DNA from: Cellvibrionales bacterium UBA7375 | Lineage (GTDB): Bacteria; Pseudomonadota; Gammaproteobacteria; Pseudomonadales; Porticoccaceae | Assembly (NCBI GenBank): GCA_002469845.1 | Contig: DKNZ01000049.1 | Span: forward strand, 1 to 9,258 | Reading direction: 5' to 3' | DNA length: 9,258 nt | Part shown: piece after piece, positions 7,519-9,258 of the stretch | Layout of the letters: each line of letters begins with the position of its first letter | Numbering within the stretch: the first letter of the stretch is position 1 | Position numbers and translations under genes: made by a program | Notes under the pieces: model-generated | Told to the model about the DNA's origin: nothing | Seen by the model: the letters and a program-made list of their open reading frames with translations, nothing else | Database searches by the model: none

Positions 7519-7562
7519 ATTGCAAAAATTACTGCCCTAGGCCAACAGAGACTGAAAACAGT

Positions 7563-8510
7563 ATGAATTTAAATTACTTATCTTTTGAGCAGCCAATTGC
7601 TGACCTAGAAGGAAAAATTGAAGAGCTACAGCTAGTTGGCAACGATAGCGATATCAATATAGCTGAAGAAATAGCCAAGCTGCGTGAAAAGTCACGCAAG
7701 CTAACAGAAAGCATCTACTCAAAACTTACTCCTTGGGATGTGGTTCAGGTGGCAAGACACCCGCAGCGACCCTATGCCCTAGATTATATTCAGCGTATTT
7801 TTACCGACTGGGAAGAAATGCATGGTGATCGCCACTTTGGTGATGATAACGCTATTGTCGGTGGTGTTGCTCGCTTAGACGGCAAGCCAGTAATGGTTAT
7901 TGGCGAAGAAAAAGGTCGAGGCGTTAACGAAAAAGTCATGCGTAACTTTGGTATGCCCAAGGCAGAGGGCTATCGTAAAGCCTTGCGTCTAATGGAATTG
8001 GCTGAGCGATTTAACTTGCCGGTTATTACCCTAATTGATACCCCGGGGGCTTACCCAGGGATCGACTCAGAAGAGCGTAACATCTCAGAATCTATTGCCC
8101 AAAACCTAGCGGTTATGTCGCGTTTAAAAACCCCTATTATCTGCACTGTTATCGGTGAGGGTAGTTCAGGTGGCGCACTGGCCATTGGAGTAGGTGATAG
8201 GCTGAATATGTTGCAGTACAGCACCTATTTTGTGATCTCTCCTGAGGGCTGTGCCAATATTATCTGGAAAACCAGTGAAAAAGCCCCCCAAGCGGCAGAA
8301 GCTATGGGTGTAACCTCGGATAATCTTGAGCAATTAGGTATTGTTGATGAAACCATCCCAGAGCCACTGGGTGGTGCGCATCGTGATATAGACACCATGA
8401 GTGAAAACCTTAAGCAGCATCTATCACAGCAACTAGAACAGTTGCAGAAAATACCCACTGATCAGCTGTTAGAACAGCGTTATCAGCGTGTTATGTCCTA
8501 CGGTAACTAA
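7563..8510 (+). CDS. accA: Acetyl-CoA carboxylase carboxyltransferase subunit alpha
   Basis: AccA pairs with AccD to transfer the carboxyl group from carboxybiotin on AccB to acetyl-CoA, producing malonyl-CoA, the committed step of fatty acid synthesis. The 315-residue protein is close to the 319 of E. coli. It starts with the typical LNYLSFEQPIADLEGKIEEL helix, then RHPQRPYALDYI, HGDRHFGDD, RNFGMPKAEGYRKALRLM, LIDTPGAYPGID, GGALAIGVGD, MLQYSTYFVISPEGCA, IPEPLGGAHRD and ends in RYQRVMSYGN. Several otherwise very conserved spots differ from the E. coli and Pseudomonas sequences: GEEKG (Glu115) for GHQKG, GSSGGAL (Ser201) for GGSGGAL, and ERNISESIA for ERGQSEAIA. The frame is intact and the rest of the family pattern holds, so the gene is very likely functional. 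The ATG at 7563 has only a weak purine tract upstream (CAGAGA, 7545-7550). The next gene is on the opposite strand; in many relatives tilS follows accA. Confidence 0.97.
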   Translation: MNLNYLSFEQPIADLEGKIEELQLVGNDSDINIAEEIAKLREKSRKLTESIYSKLTPWDVVQVARHPQRPYALDYIQRIFTDWEEMHGDRHFGDDNAIVGGVARLDGKPVMVIGEEKGRGVNEKVMRNFGMPKAEGYRKALRLMELAERFNLPVITLIDTPGAYPGIDSEERNISESIAQNLAVMSRLKTPIICTVIGEGSSGGALAIGVGDRLNMLQYSTYFVISPEGCANIIWKTSEKAPQAAEAMGVTSDNLEQLGIVDETIPEPLGGAHRDIDTMSENLKQHLSQQLEQLQKIPTDQLLEQRYQRVMSYGN

Positions 8511-8528
8511 TCCAGCAATTAGCCCGTT

Positions 8529-9224
8529 TTAACCATCTTTTAACATTGATATCGCCGCCAGAGCCTCAGGGTCATTAGACTTTAGCTTATTGGCGATATG
8601 GTGTTGAAAGAAATAATGAAAATCCTTGTTCTTATCGGCTGCATATAGGCAATCATCACCCGGTAACACAGGGGTATTCACCATTTCTGACTCATTGGCA
8701 ATCATAGCTTCAATAGAGCCATTATTTAAAAGCCGCCAGCTGATGACTTCTTTAAGTGTAATACTAGAAAAGCCATCATCAGATAATACCGCATGGGTGC
8801 CAATGGTATCAGGTACCTCTTGGATAACATCTTGTTCAGAATCACACTGATAATCATAATAATCTGCGGCAGTTTCAAGCTCCACTACCTTATGCAGAGG
8901 CGCGGTAAAAAATAACTCCTCAACCCCCTGATCAAAATATCCTTGCCACTGACCATTTAACGGATCATTTATTTCATCACAGGCAATTAAGTTATCCAGC
9001 CAAGGCACTAAGCCGACAACCTCACCATTGGTTCTAAGACCCCAGGCGAGGACTCTTACGGAAAATAGTTTTTCGGGGTTTTGAGCATTGCTATAGAGCA
9101 TTTCTAAGCCGTCAAGTTCCGGAGCGATACGAATTATTTTATTGTCAGAAAGTTCAGAAATTGGCTTGCGAGTGAAAATATCAATTACATTGTCCATCGG
9201 GTGATCAATGGCGTGGTTAGGCAT
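8529..9224 (-). CDS. Uncharacterised acidic protein, 231 aa, convergent with accA
   Basis: I do not recognise a named family. The protein is 231 residues, acidic, and without a signal peptide or membrane segment, so probably cytoplasmic. It opens with a short polar N-terminus (NVIDIFTRKPISEL, 12-25). Notable conserved-looking stretches are IAPELDGLEMLYSN (33-46), AWGLRTNGEVVGLVPWLDN (60-78), NDPLNGQWQGYFD (86-98), VPDTIGTHAVLSDDGFSS (137-154) and FFQHHIANKL (205-214). Two segments resemble each other: VLAWGLRTNGEVVGLV (58-73) and VISWRLLNNGSIEAMI (160-175), and each is followed by a P...Y...FF pattern at matching distance, suggesting an internal duplication in a beta-rich fold. The start at 9224 is supported by an AGAAGGAGA ribosome binding site 8 nt upstream. 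The reading frame is intact and composition resembles its neighbours. The gene ends 18 nt from accA. I would call it a real gene of unknown function. Confidence 0.85.
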   Translation of the reverse strand: MPNHAIDHPMDNVIDIFTRKPISELSDNKIIRIAPELDGLEMLYSNAQNPEKLFSVRVLAWGLRTNGEVVGLVPWLDNLIACDEINDPLNGQWQGYFDQGVEELFFTAPLHKVVELETAADYYDYQCDSEQDVIQEVPDTIGTHAVLSDDGFSSITLKEVISWRLLNNGSIEAMIANESEMVNTPVLPGDDCLYAADKNKDFHYFFQHHIANKLKSNDPEALAAISMLKDG

Positions 9225-9231
9225 GGATACA

Positions 9232-9240
9232 TCTCCTTCT
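9232..9240 (-). promoter_or_regulatory. Strong ribosome binding site for the - strand gene
   Basis: Read on the - strand, AGAAGGAGA gives an AAGGAG core (9233-9238) exactly 8 nt before the ATG at 9224. It settles the start: an in-frame ATG nine codons later has no such site, and an out-of-frame ATG directly after the core is too close. This is by far the best Shine-Dalgarno match in the window. The promoter lies outside the window. Confidence 0.85.
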
Positions 9241-9258
9241 GGTAGTCGATGGTCGAAA

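Noticed and set aside
8225..8458. Antisense open frame within accA
   Set aside because: Cys/Ser-rich shadow translation opposite conserved AccA sequence.
8507..8528. CTAAT-CCAGCA-ATTAG hairpin followed by CCCGTTTT as accA terminator
   Set aside because: The stem is only 5 bp and almost all A-T, with an interrupted T tract, so it is too weak to list as a terminator.
8626..8850. Plus-strand open frame opposite the uncharacterised gene
   Set aside because: The - strand frame is three times longer, has an excellent ribosome binding site and contains motif-like sequence; the + frame has neither.
1..9258. A new multi-gene defence, mobile or biosynthetic system
   Set aside because: All + strand genes belong to a well-known housekeeping cluster. 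No transposase, integrase, att-like repeats, CRISPR or toxin-antitoxin pair was seen, and the single unknown gene has no visible partners in the window.

Overview
The window is a conserved chromosomal housekeeping block from a Gram-negative bacterium, almost certainly a gammaproteobacterium. On the + strand the order is lpxD (5' end cut by the window edge), fabZ, lpxA, lpxB, rnhB, dnaE, accA, which is the classical gammaproteobacterial lipid A / fatty acid / replication cluster. One gene of unknown function lies on the - strand and converges on accA. Base composition is moderately AT-rich, with free use of ATA and TTA codons. Several protein details look more Pseudomonas-like than Escherichia-like, for example the AYAHVGHD active-site region of LpxA and the absence of Gln from the DnaE clamp motif. 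My inference is a low-GC marine gammaproteobacterium of the Cellvibrionales/SAR92 sort, but the sequence alone does not settle the lineage.

Region 1 (1-3833) is a compact run of five genes. Spacing is 42 nt (lpxD-fabZ), a 4-nt GTGA overlap (fabZ-lpxA), 3 nt (lpxA-lpxB) and 2 nt (lpxB-rnhB), so it is probably one transcript with translational coupling. LpxA, LpxD and LpxB catalyse the first, third and fifth steps of lipid A synthesis. FabZ makes the enoyl-ACPs of fatty acid elongation and so uses the same 3-hydroxyacyl-ACP pool that LpxA and LpxD consume. RnhB removes RNA from RNA-DNA hybrids.

Region 2 (3834-7430) is a 99-nt leader with a possible promoter and short repeats, followed by dnaE, the replicative polymerase alpha subunit, with all three catalytic aspartates present. 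Region 3 (7431-8510) is a 132-nt gap with a possible weak terminator and promoter, followed by accA, the carboxyltransferase alpha subunit that supplies malonyl-CoA. Region 4 (8511-9258) has only 18 nt between accA and the end of the convergent 231-residue gene, which has an excellent ribosome binding site.

I found no mobile element, CRISPR array, tRNA, rRNA or defence system, and nothing that looks like a new multi-gene system. The points most worth a second look are the uncharacterised - strand protein, which appears to contain an internal duplication, a proline at the acyl-chain ruler position of LpxA, and unusual residues in conserved AccA motifs.
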